Positions 51,430 to 60,942 of a DNA stretch of 64,000 bases are shown piece after piece. Every line of letters begins with the position of its first letter. Positions within the stretch are counted from its first letter, which is position 1. A program made the translations under genes and the position numbers. Location of the stretch: positions 1 through 64,000 of the forward strand of contig CAZJPN010000040.1 of assembly GCA_964547905.1 (NCBI GenBank). The letters run 5' to 3'. Under the pieces are notes generated by a model. That model did not search any database, was not told the origin of the DNA, and saw only the letters and a list, made by a program, of their open reading frames with translations. Source of the DNA: JAJYLM01 sp964547905. GTDB taxonomy: Bacteria > JAMCPX01.

Positions 51430-52134
51430 ATGAAGCTGTCTATTGTCGTGCCTGTTTATAACGAGAAGGATACCATCGAAAGCATTTTATCCAGAATCAT
51501 GAACGCGGACGTATATAACATGGAAAGGGAGATCATTGTTGTTGATGATTTTTCGACCGATGGAACAAGGGATATACTCGAGAAGTACAGGGGTACTGCT
51601 GTAAAGGTCTTTTATCAAGATAAGAACAAAGGCAAGGGCGCAGCTTTAAAAACGGGATTTAATAAGGTAACCGGAGATTTTGTTATAATACAGGATGCAG
51701 ATCTTGAGTATGATCCAAAAGATTACGAAAAATTATTGAAGCCTTTGATAGACGGTAAGGCAGATGTTGTATACGGCTCAAGGTTTATGGGTGGAGAGCC
51801 GCATCGCGTAATATACTTCTGGCATTATCTCGGCAACAAATTTTTAACCATGTTTTCCAATATGTTCACCAATCTAAACCTTACGGATATGGAAACTTGT
51901 TACAAATTGTTCAGGAAAGGGGTGTTGGACAGAATTACCATAGAAGAGGATAGATTCGGGTTCGAACCTGAAATCACAGCTAAGGTTTCTATGCTTGATG
52001 TTAGGATCTACGAGGTTGGCATATCTTACAGCGGCAGAAGTTATTCCGAAGGCAAGAAGATAGGTTTTAAAGACGGTTTTAGGACACTTTATGTTATAGT
52101 CAAATACGGATTGTTTAAGAGAAGGCCGTCGTAG
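51430..52134 (+). CDS. family 2 glycosyltransferase (dolichyl-phosphate mannosyltransferase-like)
   Basis: 234 residues. GT-A fold with VVPVYNEKDTIESIL, DDFSTDGTRDIL and the metal/nucleotide motif IQDADLEYDP. The group puts a sugar on polyprenyl phosphate for export across the membrane. No C-terminal membrane helices, so it is a soluble or peripheral enzyme. It is the last gene of the three-gene polysaccharide operon. Confidence 0.93.
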   Translation: MKLSIVVPVYNEKDTIESILSRIMNADVYNMEREIIVVDDFSTDGTRDILEKYRGTAVKVFYQDKNKGKGAALKTGFNKVTGDFVIIQDADLEYDPKDYEKLLKPLIDGKADVVYGSRFMGGEPHRVIYFWHYLGNKFLTMFSNMFTNLNLTDMETCYKLFRKGVLDRITIEEDRFGFEPEITAKVSMLDVRIYEVGISYSGRSYSEGKKIGFKDGFRTLYVIVKYGLFKRRPS

Positions 52135-52138
52135 CTTC

Positions 52139-52164
52139 AACCCCTAAAAACGTAGTGGGGGGTT
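52139..52164. terminator. weak bidirectional terminator between GT2 and gcdH
   Basis: AACCCC at 52139-52144 pairs with GGGGTT at 52159-52164 around a 14-base loop between two convergent genes. It overlaps the gcdH stop. The stem is short and the U-runs are poor, so the call is weak. Confidence 0.3.
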
Positions 52165-53341
52165 ATTCGAATGCCTTAATGCCTGTTATATGTTCTCCGA
52201 GTATAAGCGTATGTATGTTATGTGTACCCTCGTAGGTGTACACGCTTTCAAGATTATTCATGTGCCTCATGCATTGGTAATCATCGGTTATTCCGTTTGC
52301 TCCGAGTATGTCACGACAGCTCCTTGCGATCTCGAGTGCGATTTTTACATTGTTCAACTTTGCAAGTGAGACATGATAATGTTTCCAACTGCCGTTGTCC
52401 TGCATTTTACCAAGGCGCCACACGAGAAGCTGTGCCTTCGTTATTTCGGATAGCATCCACACGAGCTTTTCCTGTATAAGTTGATACCCTGCGATTGGCT
52501 TTGAGAATTGTATCCGTTCCTTCGCATAGTCAAGTGCCTCTTCATAGCATGCCATAGCAGCACCGAGTGCACCCCATGCAATGCTGTATCGTGCGTGCAT
52601 AAGACAGGTAAGCGGAGATTTAAGTCCGCCACTCTTCGACAGGATATGGTCTTCGGGGATTCTGCATTCATCGAAGTTTAACTCTGATGTTACCGATGCC
52701 CGCATTGATAACTTACCGTGTATGTCCTTTGAAGTAAAACCTGGAGTACCTTTTTCAACAAGGAATCCTTTTATGCTCCTGGGATCGTCTTTTTTTGTTT
52801 TTGCCCATACAACAACGATATCCGCCACAGAACCATTTGTTATCCACATTTTCGAGCCGTTCAGTATATAATGGTTGCCTTCTTTTATCGCTGTGGTGCG
52901 CATACCCGAAGGGTTTGAGCCAAAGTCAGGTTCTGTTAGTCCGAAACATCCTATTTTCTCACCACTGGCAAGCTGTGGTAGCCAGTGGTTTTTCTGTTCT
53001 TCACTGCCAAATTCGTGTATTGCTGTCATGGCAAGCGAACTCTGTACGGATGCAAAGCTCCTTAAGCCCGAGTCGCCCCTTTCAAGCTCCTGCATCATTA
53101 ACCCGTACGATATGCCGCTTACCTTGTTACACCCATAGCCTTCAATGCTGGCACCAAATACACCAAGTTTTCCGAGACCGGGAACGAGCTCCATAGGAAA
53201 ACTGGCGTCCCTGAATGACTGCTGTATTTTAGGCATAAATTCCTTGTCAACAAATTCTCTGACGCTCTGCCTGGTGAGACGTTCTTCTTCAGACAATAAA
53301 TCATCGAGTATATAGAAGTCTGTTCCTTTAAATTGTTTCAT
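52163..53341 (-). CDS. acyl-CoA dehydrogenase, glutaryl-CoA dehydrogenase type
   Basis: 392 residues from the ATG at 53341; no Shine-Dalgarno is seen for this or the earlier ATG at 53362. FAD enzyme with GLTEPDFGSNPSGM, WITNGSVADI and the catalytic glutamate Glu371 in YEGTHNIHTL. Closest pattern is GcdH, which converts glutaryl-CoA to crotonyl-CoA plus CO2 (lysine and tryptophan breakdown). Some anaerobes have a non-decarboxylating form, and the sequence does not separate the two by eye. It is the last gene of a minus-strand run that begins with a saccharopine-dehydrogenase-like gene. Confidence 0.9.
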   Translation of the reverse strand: MKQFKGTDFYILDDLLSEEERLTRQSVREFVDKEFMPKIQQSFRDASFPMELVPGLGKLGVFGASIEGYGCNKVSGISYGLMMQELERGDSGLRSFASVQSSLAMTAIHEFGSEEQKNHWLPQLASGEKIGCFGLTEPDFGSNPSGMRTTAIKEGNHYILNGSKMWITNGSVADIVVVWAKTKKDDPRSIKGFLVEKGTPGFTSKDIHGKLSMRASVTSELNFDECRIPEDHILSKSGGLKSPLTCLMHARYSIAWGALGAAMACYEEALDYAKERIQFSKPIAGYQLIQEKLVWMLSEITKAQLLVWRLGKMQDNGSWKHYHVSLAKLNNVKIALEIARSCRDILGANGITDDYQCMRHMNNLESVYTYEGTHNIHTLILGEHITGIKAFE

Positions 53342-53390
53342 AATAAAAATTTTTTTTAGCACATATGACGGTATAAGTCAAATTCCTGGG

Positions 53391-53900
53391 TTATAATATC
53401 TCAACAATACAAATAATGACCATGATTATTGCGACCATGCCTTTGAAGATTGTACCTTTTAGTCTTCCTATTGCAGACACCCATCCTTTATGTGCCGCAT
53501 CAAGTGTCTGCCTGCTCTCCATTATTGATACGATGAAGGCACCCGTAAAAGTTCCCAATGCAGCACCGATTATCGCACCAATACCGAGCAACAGAGGAGC
53601 CAGTACAATAGATCCTGCGATGCCTCCTATTATAGATACGATCACAGCCTTCCGCGATACCCCTGCCTTTGAGGCATCTTTTATACCGAACAGTATCTCC
53701 CCCAATTCTGCTAATAGCGTAAGCACCGCTAATATAATAACCGTTATCCAGCCGATATAATGTGCCTTTGTTATAAGAACGAATAGGAATACAGCGATAA
53801 AGGATATGAGCGTACCAGGCATACCGAACACAATGGAGATCGTCGATACGATCATAATTGAGAAGAGCAGTATTGTTAAAAAGATATGAAAAGCTGTCAT
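53391..53900 (-). CDS. DUF456 membrane protein
   Basis: 169 residues with four or five membrane helices, including long glycine/alanine-rich helices with small-residue packing (GGIAGSIVLAPLLLGIGAII, GAALGTFTGAFI). The pattern matches DUF456, a family of unknown function. It lies 39 bases after accD. Confidence 0.8.
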   Translation of the reverse strand: MTAFHIFLTILLFSIMIVSTISIVFGMPGTLISFIAVFLFVLITKAHYIGWITVIILAVLTLLAELGEILFGIKDASKAGVSRKAVIVSIIGGIAGSIVLAPLLLGIGAIIGAALGTFTGAFIVSIMESRQTLDAAHKGWVSAIGRLKGTIFKGMVAIIMVIICIVEIL

Positions 53901-53939
53901 AATTTATCCTCTCTTAAAGAGTTCTATTCGGCTATAAGC

Positions 53940-54779
53940 TTACACTATTTTCTTTTCTATGTTGCCGAGCAGCTTGATAATCTGAGCGATTGTCTTTTTG
54001 ATCACCTTTCTTTCGACAACCATATCGATCATACCGTGTTCAAGCAGAAACTCGGCCCTTTGAAAACCTTCGGGTAATTTTTGCCCGATTGTGTCGGATA
54101 TAACCCTTGGTCCTGCAAATCCTATGAGAGCCTTTGGTTCGGCAATGATAATATCCGCTATGCTTGCAAAGCTTGCAGCAACCCCTCCTGTTGTCGGATC
54201 TGTAAGCAGGGTAATATAAAGGGTTTTACTGTTGTTCAACCTGCTTAAAGCTGCGTTTGTTTTAGCCATTTGTAAAAGTGAAAATATGCCTTCCTGCATC
54301 CTTGCTCCGCCAGAAGATGTTACGATGAGTAAATTTGATTGTTCTTCGGTTGCACGTTCTATCAACCTTGTGATTTTTTCTCCAACAACGCTGCCCATAC
54401 TTCCGCCCATAAAATTAAAATCAAAAATACCTATGTTAACAAAAAGATCGTTTATTGTGCCGTATCCCGTGACAACTGCATCTTTTATTCCGGCTTGTTT
54501 CTGGGTTTCCTTTAATTTATCTCTGTATCTTGTTTTATCTTTGAAATCCAGAGGATCGATTGACTCGACATCATGCCATAACTCGTGAAAGCTCTTTTGA
54601 TCTATGAGTATATCAATCCACTCCTGCGATGATAATCTGAAATGATAGTTGCATTTCGGACAAACTTTGAGATTTTTTTCAACCTCTTTTCTATAGATGA
54701 TCTCGCCGCAGTTATTACACTTGATCCATAGACCGTCAAGGCTGTTTTTTGTTTTATTATCTGAACTAAATAGAGGCAT
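53940..54779 (-). CDS. accD: acetyl-CoA carboxylase carboxyltransferase subunit beta
   Basis: 279 residues. The N-terminal zinc ribbon has Cys21, Cys24, Cys40 and Cys43 (CNNCGE...CPKC). The crotonase-fold domain has the oxyanion and CoA-binding loops SSGGARMQEG and TDPTTGGVAASFAS, ending with the helix FLLEHGMIDMVV. It forms the transferase part of fatty-acid synthesis with AccA, which is not in this window. Length is normal. Confidence 0.97.
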   Translation of the reverse strand: MPLFSSDNKTKNSLDGLWIKCNNCGEIIYRKEVEKNLKVCPKCNYHFRLSSQEWIDILIDQKSFHELWHDVESIDPLDFKDKTRYRDKLKETQKQAGIKDAVVTGYGTINDLFVNIGIFDFNFMGGSMGSVVGEKITRLIERATEEQSNLLIVTSSGGARMQEGIFSLLQMAKTNAALSRLNNSKTLYITLLTDPTTGGVAASFASIADIIIAEPKALIGFAGPRVISDTIGQKLPEGFQRAEFLLEHGMIDMVVERKVIKKTIAQIIKLLGNIEKKIV

Positions 54780-54982
54780 TTATATCTTTATAAACTGATT
54801 AGGTTTTACAGTTTAAATGTACTGTAGGTTTTTTCGTTTTGCAAGTAATTTGCTAAGCATTTTATCAACTTTTTTTCCATCAAAGATCCTCTATCAAAAT
54901 CAAAATAATACATGGGTAAGGTTAATGCCTGTCATAACGCGCTCTTTTGTTTAATAGCACACTTTAAGGTTATCGTGCAAAG

Positions 54983-56284
54983 TTAGTGTCCAAGCCTTGG
55001 CACCACATACTTTGAATAAATGTACGAGAGAACAAAACCGGTGACAAAAAGTATCAAAACGTATTTTGAAGACGATGCAAGAATGCCGAGCGTGAGCAAC
55101 AAAAATACTATACCGGTGAACAGCGGGATGATGATCCCGCCCTTTATCCTGAATATCCGGGCTGTATCCTTTTCCCTATAACGCAGAGCAATAACAGAAA
55201 ATGAGATGATGGCATACACGAGTGTTTCTATGGATGCAGCGACAAGTATAGGCACAAGGAATGCCTTTGGATGAAAAGCAATGGTAACCGAAAACGCGGC
55301 GATGATTGAGAATATAATCAACAGTGCGATCCATGGGGTAAAATATTTGGGATGGAGTTTACTCATAAATTTAGGAAAACTCCCTTCCCTTGCAAGGGCA
55401 TAAATAAGCCTTGAGTTCCCCATGACCCCTGCGTTGAAGGAGGTCATTGTTGCGAGAAAGCTGATGCCGGCCATTATATAAAGCCCGATCTTTCCTGCAA
55501 GAGTTTGTCCAAAGATCAGATGCGGTATTGGAGAATGGACTACCTGACTGAGAGGTACAATGCCCATGGTAGCATAGGCGAATAATGCGAATGTCACCGT
55601 CAGTAGTCCTACGGATAGGGGCAGGGAGTACGAAAGTACTGATTTGCCCGAAGCCACCTCTTCCGCAAGCGGTGTTGTCCATTCAAAACCTGTATAAACG
55701 AATATAGCGGTTGCAACAGCAGTACCGAACCCGCCGATGCCGGCAGGTGCGAATGGAACAGAGGCTACACTAAAATGTGATGAAAATATCGCGTAAAGAG
55801 ACAATCCTATAATGCCCGCAAACATCACGTACGTAAGTATGTCTTGTAATGCACCCGCTATCTCAACACCGAGTATGTTCATGATTATGGCAACGATAAG
55901 GAATATAAGTACCCACAGCCTTGCTGATAGGGCAGGGGACAGGGCATGGAGTACCGCTGAGAAGATGTATGTCTCGGCAGATGCTATAATAATGGAAAAG
56001 AACACATAGAAGATTGTTATCGTTAATGAGGGAGTATCTCCGAAAGCCTTTTTTGTATAAACCCTCACGCCTGCTGCAGTCGGGTACATACCTGCAAGCT
56101 CTGCAAAAGACAGCGCGACCAGACCCGTAACAATGCCGGCACATATAATAACGAATACGATTGCCCAGCCCCCGACCTGCGATGCTGCCTTTATCAGTGC
56201 GGGAAAATCGCTCGATGCAAGAGCAATGCCCGCACTTGCAGATACAAGGGTTCTCATGTGAAGCGCTTTTTTGAGCTGCGGCAT
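54983..56284 (-). CDS. APC-family amino-acid permease
   Basis: 433 residues with 12 predicted membrane helices. The first helix region has the APC signature GIALASSDF and the later GFEWTTPLAEE. It imports or exchanges an amino acid or polyamine; the substrate cannot be read. It is two bases after the SCP2-protein gene, so it is in one operon with it and the saccharopine-dehydrogenase-like gene. Confidence 0.92.
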   Translation of the reverse strand: MPQLKKALHMRTLVSASAGIALASSDFPALIKAASQVGGWAIVFVIICAGIVTGLVALSFAELAGMYPTAAGVRVYTKKAFGDTPSLTITIFYVFFSIIIASAETYIFSAVLHALSPALSARLWVLIFLIVAIIMNILGVEIAGALQDILTYVMFAGIIGLSLYAIFSSHFSVASVPFAPAGIGGFGTAVATAIFVYTGFEWTTPLAEEVASGKSVLSYSLPLSVGLLTVTFALFAYATMGIVPLSQVVHSPIPHLIFGQTLAGKIGLYIMAGISFLATMTSFNAGVMGNSRLIYALAREGSFPKFMSKLHPKYFTPWIALLIIFSIIAAFSVTIAFHPKAFLVPILVAASIETLVYAIISFSVIALRYREKDTARIFRIKGGIIIPLFTGIVFLLLTLGILASSSKYVLILFVTGFVLSYIYSKYVVPRLGH

Positions 56285-56286
56285 GA

Positions 56287-56640
56287 TTATTTCCAGACAA
56301 TATCAACTATGGAATCAAGAACCATCTGATCCTTTTGTGAAGCAAACACCTTTAATGTGCCGTCGAGGTACAGTCGTGAAGGGTTTGCCTTGCCTGTAAA
56401 GATGTCATTTATGACATCCGCATTTGCCGATAAGGTTATGTCCGCATTCGGGGTGTCCTCAAGTTTTACATCAACCACGGTTCCCTTCTCTACCTTCAGT
56501 GTTGCAACTGCCTCTGGGTCTTTTGTCTTGACGACAAGGAGCTTCGACCATCCCTTCAGGATTTTCTTCAATGTCATATTTTCATTAACCTTTTTTACGA
56601 ATGTATTGAGCGTGCTTATCAGTGTTTCCAATGTGACCAT
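56287..56640 (-). CDS. SCP2 sterol-binding-domain protein
   Basis: 117 residues with the SCP2-like fold: a core of NADITLSANADVINDIFTGKA and LDGTLKVFAS strands, preceded by helical segments. It binds hydrophobic ligands (lipids, acyl-CoA) in related proteins. It sits between the saccharopine-dehydrogenase-like gene (9 bases upstream) and the permease gene (2 bases downstream). A similar domain is fused to the glycyl radical enzyme at 33966-36950. Confidence 0.85.
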   Translation of the reverse strand: MVTLETLISTLNTFVKKVNENMTLKKILKGWSKLLVVKTKDPEAVATLKVEKGTVVDVKLEDTPNADITLSANADVINDIFTGKANPSRLYLDGTLKVFASQKDQMVLDSIVDIVWK

Positions 56641-56649
56641 GATACCTCC

Positions 56650-57756
56650 TTACATCTCCTCGATTTCTATGTCCCGTTTTTTCAGTTCTTCTATGAAGTG
56701 TTCCGGCTGGATGCATGCCTCTGCGGGGATTACGCCGGTCTGCTTGATCATACCCTTTGCCATCATTTGTGCGCCGATAGAAGCAGGTATACCGGTAAGC
56801 CTGCTCATGCTGTCAATGGCGCCCCATGAGTATGTTTTGGGCTTGCCTGATTTTGTCCCGTGTACATCAACCCTCAAGCCCGATACAGGCAGGGGCTTGT
56901 CCTTGGAACCGAATATATTCGAAAGTACGGCAAGGTCTCCGCTCAGAAATTCGCTTACCGCATGAAGCTTCTTCTCTGTTGATACCGCATCCGTATCAAC
57001 GAGGAACTTACCGAGCTTATTTATGTCCTTCGGGAGCAGTGTACCTTTTAAGGTAACATTGCAAACACCCTTGATATATCGTGGTATTGTAACGGGCTCC
57101 GGATGGCCCACATAATAGGCGTTCTGCACGCCTATTGGTTCCGGGAATTTTACATCTTCATTGCCCGACAGTGCGTTTACGTCGATCCACTGATGGTCCT
57201 CATAACTTGGAGCTGTACCCTGGATGACATGGAACACGTGCTTTGTAACAGCCAGCCCCTCTGAATCGGCAATAGAGCCGACCCAGTAGATATTGATCGA
57301 TTCCACCGTATCGAGCTTGTCCGCCCCGTATCGTGCAAGCACATTTGTTATGCCCGGGGTCCAGCCCATGCCTATAAGCGCTGTGACATTGTTTGAACGC
57401 GCCATATCGCTGTACGAGAGTGCACGTTCGGTTGCATCGTGGTCATCGCATATATCGACATAGCCGACGCCGGATTCTATTGCCAGTGGTAATATGACCT
57501 TCTCATATTTGTAGAACGGACCTACGCAATTGACAACGACATTTGCTCCTTTCAGTATCCTCAGGACATTATCACGTTTGTTAACATCGCATTGTTCAAC
57601 CGAAATATTGGGCAGACCTATTGATTTTGCCTTCTTCTCCGCAACATCCTTTCTGAGATCGACGATGATAACCCTGCTCTCAGGTGAGAACCGAGCAAGA
57701 TCAGCAACAACCTCACTACCCATATCTCCAGCACCGCCGAGTACGACAAATTTCAT
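56650..57756 (-). CDS. saccharopine dehydrogenase-like NAD(P)-binding protein
   Basis: 368 residues from the ATG at 57756, after AGGAGG; ten codons further upstream lie before that site. It has the cofactor motif VLGGAGDMGSEV, the CVGPFYKYE segment and the DDHDATERAL stretch common to the saccharopine dehydrogenase/homospermidine synthase family. It is probably an NADP-dependent oxidoreductase of an amino acid or polyamine. Saccharopine dehydrogenase proper and carboxynorspermidine dehydrogenase are alternative identities. It is the first gene of a three-gene operon with SCP2 and the permease. Confidence 0.88.
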   Translation of the reverse strand: MKFVVLGGAGDMGSEVVADLARFSPESRVIIVDLRKDVAEKKAKSIGLPNISVEQCDVNKRDNVLRILKGANVVVNCVGPFYKYEKVILPLAIESGVGYVDICDDHDATERALSYSDMARSNNVTALIGMGWTPGITNVLARYGADKLDTVESINIYWVGSIADSEGLAVTKHVFHVIQGTAPSYEDHQWIDVNALSGNEDVKFPEPIGVQNAYYVGHPEPVTIPRYIKGVCNVTLKGTLLPKDINKLGKFLVDTDAVSTEKKLHAVSEFLSGDLAVLSNIFGSKDKPLPVSGLRVDVHGTKSGKPKTYSWGAIDSMSRLTGIPASIGAQMMAKGMIKQTGVIPAEACIQPEHFIEELKKRDIEIEEM

Positions 57757-57913
57757 ACAGCCTCCTTTTGGGTGAGCGATATTCATTGTTGGAAGTATGC
57801 TATATTTATTAGCATTGATAAGGCAGAGAAAGCAATATAATTTTAAGGCACTTGCTCATATAGAGTGGGTAAGATCAATATTTCCTACCCTTTGACGGTC
57901 TTCCCTTTCTTAT

Positions 57914-58004
57914 CTCCCTCCCTTAATGGGAGGGATTAAGGGAGAGTGAATTTTTCTGCCAATTACCCCCACCCTGCCCCTCCCCCCGTCAAGGGGGGAG
58001 GGGA
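57914..58004. repeat. G/C-rich palindromic intergenic repeat, copy 2
   Basis: It has the same layout as the repeat at 6038-6128: a short hairpin CTCCCTCCCTTAATGGGAGG, a GAA...TTTTTCTGCCA centre, an ACCCCCACCC block and a second stem CCCCTCCCCCCGTCAAGGGG. It lies in the about 500-bp gap between the saccharopine-dehydrogenase-like gene and the lipoprotein hydrolase. The rest of the gap (57757-57913 and 58005-58262) shows no gene except a possible operator at 58170. Confidence 0.6.
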
Positions 58005-58169
58005 CAACTAAGATATAGCTCTATCAGGAGAATATTTGCCCACTCATGGTGAGAAAGAACTTACAATTTTAATTGGCGGGGAAAGTTTTAAACGGGTTCA
58101 TCATATGAATATTCTTCCTTTCTAATAATGAAGCAGAGTTCCACAAGCTTGCCAGAGGATATCTACTGC

Positions 58170-58205
58170 GTATCATATAAAAATCTTCCCACTGTATCAT
58201 ATAAA
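58170..58205 (+). promoter_or_regulatory. 12-bp direct repeat GTATCATATAAA upstream of the hydrolase gene
   Basis: GTATCATATAAA occurs at 58170-58181 and again at 58194-58205, exactly 24 bp apart (near two helical turns). It lies about 60 bases before the AAGGAGGG ribosome-binding site of the lipoprotein hydrolase. It may be an operator pair or part of the promoter. Confidence 0.35.
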
Positions 58206-58262
58206 TGCTATACACAATATTATTAGGATAAGAACCCGAAGATTTCTCTATAAGGAGGGTTT

Positions 58263-59912
58263 ATGAGAATAAGGCTTATACTATCGATAGGTTTAATCGC
58301 TTCTCTGATGCTCGCATGCTCCAGCAGCAGTACAACTCAATCATCACCCGTTGTAATCAGCAATTACCATGTGGCTACAAATTTCACGGTAACGGCAAAC
58401 CCTTATGGCCCATCACCTACGCCCGCTCAGCTTAATTATGCGGTGTTTACAAGGTATCGTTACAACCCGGAGCCAGCCCAGATAAAAGCAATACTTGTAC
58501 TCATGCCTGGATTTTTTGGCGGTGCGGGTGATTTTGATGAGATGGCAAGGACCATAGTCCAGATGGGAAAAGGCGACATTGAGGTATGGGCTGTTGACAG
58601 GAGGTCAGTTTTGCTTGACGACTTTACAGGCATGAAGGAGGCATGGAATAAACAAGATCCTTCCATTGCTTTAGGCTATTATTTCAGCGGGGCAACTATT
58701 AACGGCAAAACATACGCAGGTGCCCCACCTATAGCGTCCATATCATACATGTCTGAATGGGGGATTGACATGACACTGCGGGATTTGAATACAATTATCT
58801 CACTCGTTCCTCAACAGTATCGCAAAACAAATCTCTTCCTGGGCGGGCATTCTCTGGGCGCATTCATTGCACAGGATTATGCCGCGTATGATTTCGGAGA
58901 TTATCCCACAACTACAGATGCAGGTTACAATAACATCGCAGGCGTTATCCTGCTTGACGGCGGAGGATCAAACCTTTTCGCCACCACTCCAACAGAGGGG
59001 GCATATCTTACAGGGAGCGGCATTCCATCAAGTTTCTTTGGAGTATCTTACAATTTGCCAAGTGTAAACGGCCTCGAGGCAGACCCTTCTTCTGTTATGG
59101 TCGTAAACCTGCTGGGCCAGCTAATCGGTCCTGTGTTTTTAAACATGTTTACCTTTGTTCAGATAGAAGGCATGTACGCCCTGCTTGAGCCAAACCAATT
59201 ATCACCCATGCTCCAGTATTCTGATTTCCAGCTTATTGCTCTTGGTTTACTCGGTAATATGCAGTTCAAGGCAACAAACCAGGCAATGCTCGGGTTTGCA
59301 ATGGACAGGAATTTCAGCCCTATCAGCATCATGACGGCGACCCTTGGGAGCGCAAACGGCCCGCTTACAACAACAACCACAAACCCTTTCTTTCCGGGAA
59401 TACCCATATCTCAGCCCACGGATAAAGGTACCATGACCTACACATGGAACAGTCAGAATCATATAACGAGTATTACGGATCTTGCTGCTGTACTTTCAAA
59501 TACCTACACAACCATGTCAGAGCGGTATTTTCCTACCAGGCTGCTGCTGGACTCGCTTGCGCTGGCTGATTACGGGCCAACACAAATGACAAATTGGAGG
59601 TATCAGCAGGGTATGCATGTACTCTATACGCCGGAGATGGATGCTCCTGTGCTTGCATTCGGTGGAGGTGCAGGTGTTGAACAGACTACAACAGATTTTA
59701 ATCAATACATGGGGCTTCTTCCGCCTGCGCGCGGTTGTAATGGCCAGCCGAGGGCTGCATGCGGTTTCGATATACATATCATGCCCAATTATACACACCT
59801 TGATGTACTGCTTTCTGACCCGACATTAACCAGTGATAATGTCGATGCGATGATATATAACTGGATCATGAGTCATACAGCCGGCAACCTTCCTGTACCA
59901 TCATTACCCTGA
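58263..59912 (+). CDS. alpha/beta-hydrolase lipoprotein
   Basis: 549 residues. The signal peptide ends in LMLAC with the lipidated Cys at residue 19, followed by a Ser-rich linker. The hydrolase core has GGHSLGAF (nucleophile Ser at about 197) and the C-terminal catalytic His in NYTHLDVLL. An acidic residue is likely near DAPVLAFGGG. The protein is probably on the outer membrane or periplasm and may act on esters or lipids. The substrate is unknown. AAGGAGGG precedes the ATG. Confidence 0.88.
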   Translation: MRIRLILSIGLIASLMLACSSSSTTQSSPVVISNYHVATNFTVTANPYGPSPTPAQLNYAVFTRYRYNPEPAQIKAILVLMPGFFGGAGDFDEMARTIVQMGKGDIEVWAVDRRSVLLDDFTGMKEAWNKQDPSIALGYYFSGATINGKTYAGAPPIASISYMSEWGIDMTLRDLNTIISLVPQQYRKTNLFLGGHSLGAFIAQDYAAYDFGDYPTTTDAGYNNIAGVILLDGGGSNLFATTPTEGAYLTGSGIPSSFFGVSYNLPSVNGLEADPSSVMVVNLLGQLIGPVFLNMFTFVQIEGMYALLEPNQLSPMLQYSDFQLIALGLLGNMQFKATNQAMLGFAMDRNFSPISIMTATLGSANGPLTTTTTNPFFPGIPISQPTDKGTMTYTWNSQNHITSITDLAAVLSNTYTTMSERYFPTRLLLDSLALADYGPTQMTNWRYQQGMHVLYTPEMDAPVLAFGGGAGVEQTTTDFNQYMGLLPPARGCNGQPRAACGFDIHIMPNYTHLDVLLSDPTLTSDNVDAMIYNWIMSHTAGNLPVPSLP

Positions 59913-59936
59913 AGAAACACGATGGGGTGAAAATAT

Positions 59937-60896
59937 TTATGCATGTTGGACAGGGGCTGAGTCATATATCTGCGCCAGCCCCTGTTTCATGGTAATCCCG
60001 GTTTTCAAGCCGAGTATGTTTCGTGCCTTTGAAGTATCGTAGGTGTGATGCCGTTCAAAGAATTTAACTTTATTGGTAAAAGGTTTTTTACCCTTTAAAG
60101 AAAATGGCCTGTCAGCAATTCTTGCGATCGGCATAATAAGCCATAGAGGTATGCTGATTATCATACCTCTGTGCGTAAATGTCTTTATGAGCTTATACAG
60201 TTCTATCATCTCTATGGTTTCATCGGATGAAACATTGAATATGTTGTTATAAGCACGATCATTGTTTATGATGGAGATCAAAAAATCGGTAAGATCGTCA
60301 ATATGAATCAACTGCCATTTGACAAGGCCCTTTCCTACAAGCGGCAATATGCCTATTTGTGACAATTTTAATAGCTTAGATAGGACATGAGGTTCATCGC
60401 GGCCATACACTGCCGATGGTCTTATAATAGCTGCATTCAACCCGTTCTTTATATAGTTCTTTACTACTTTTTCCGATTCTATTTTTGAAACACCATAATC
60501 GTTGTAAGCGGCATAAGGTAGTTCCTCATTCAATGGATATGGTCCATCATTGCCGCTGATTACAGCGATAGAACTGAGATAGATCATTCTTTTTATATGC
60601 ATCTCTTTTGCAACGCTGCATACTTCCTCTGTCCCTCGGACGTTTATGTCCATCATTTCCTTTTTGCCGCCATTCACGACAGCAGCACAATGGTATAGAA
60701 GGTCACACGATTGAAAGGTTTCTTTTAGTAAATCTTTGTTGTGGATATCGCCATAGACCTTTTTAATGGTTTTCGGGAGCGAAAGAGCCTTTTCGGGTGA
60801 ATGTATAAGTCCGGAAACATCATGTCCCTGTTTAAAAAGTTTTACAGCGAGTGATTTTCCTATGAATCCTGTTATGCCTGTAATGGCAATCTTCAT
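59937..60896 (-). CDS. NAD-dependent epimerase/dehydratase family protein
   Basis: 319 residues. The extended-SDR cofactor motif is GITGFIGKSLA, the catalytic YxxxK is YGVSKIESE, and the SAVYGRDEPH segment follows. It modifies nucleotide-sugars or hydroxysteroid/flavanol-type substrates; the family is broad. The final codons lie in a 9-bp hairpin that may act as a terminator. No specific sugar can be assigned. Confidence 0.88.
   Translation of the reverse strand: MKIAITGITGFIGKSLAVKLFKQGHDVSGLIHSPEKALSLPKTIKKVYGDIHNKDLLKETFQSCDLLYHCAAVVNGGKKEMMDINVRGTEEVCSVAKEMHIKRMIYLSSIAVISGNDGPYPLNEELPYAAYNDYGVSKIESEKVVKNYIKNGLNAAIIRPSAVYGRDEPHVLSKLLKLSQIGILPLVGKGLVKWQLIHIDDLTDFLISIINNDRAYNNIFNVSSDETIEMIELYKLIKTFTHRGMIISIPLWLIMPIARIADRPFSLKGKKPFTNKVKFFERHHTYDTSKARNILGLKTGITMKQGLAQIYDSAPVQHA
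59951..59984. terminator. hairpin at convergent 3' ends
   Basis: CAGGGGCTG (59951-59959) pairs perfectly with CAGCCCCTG (59976-59984) inside the last codons of the epimerase gene. It is 38 bases after the hydrolase stop and has a three-T tract on the plus strand. It could end the hydrolase transcript. Because it is coding on the minus strand, the call is tentative. Confidence 0.35.
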
Positions 60897-60942
60897 ACGA
60901 CAGTTTGTTTTTTTAGATCTGATCCTGGCAGGGCATATAAAT

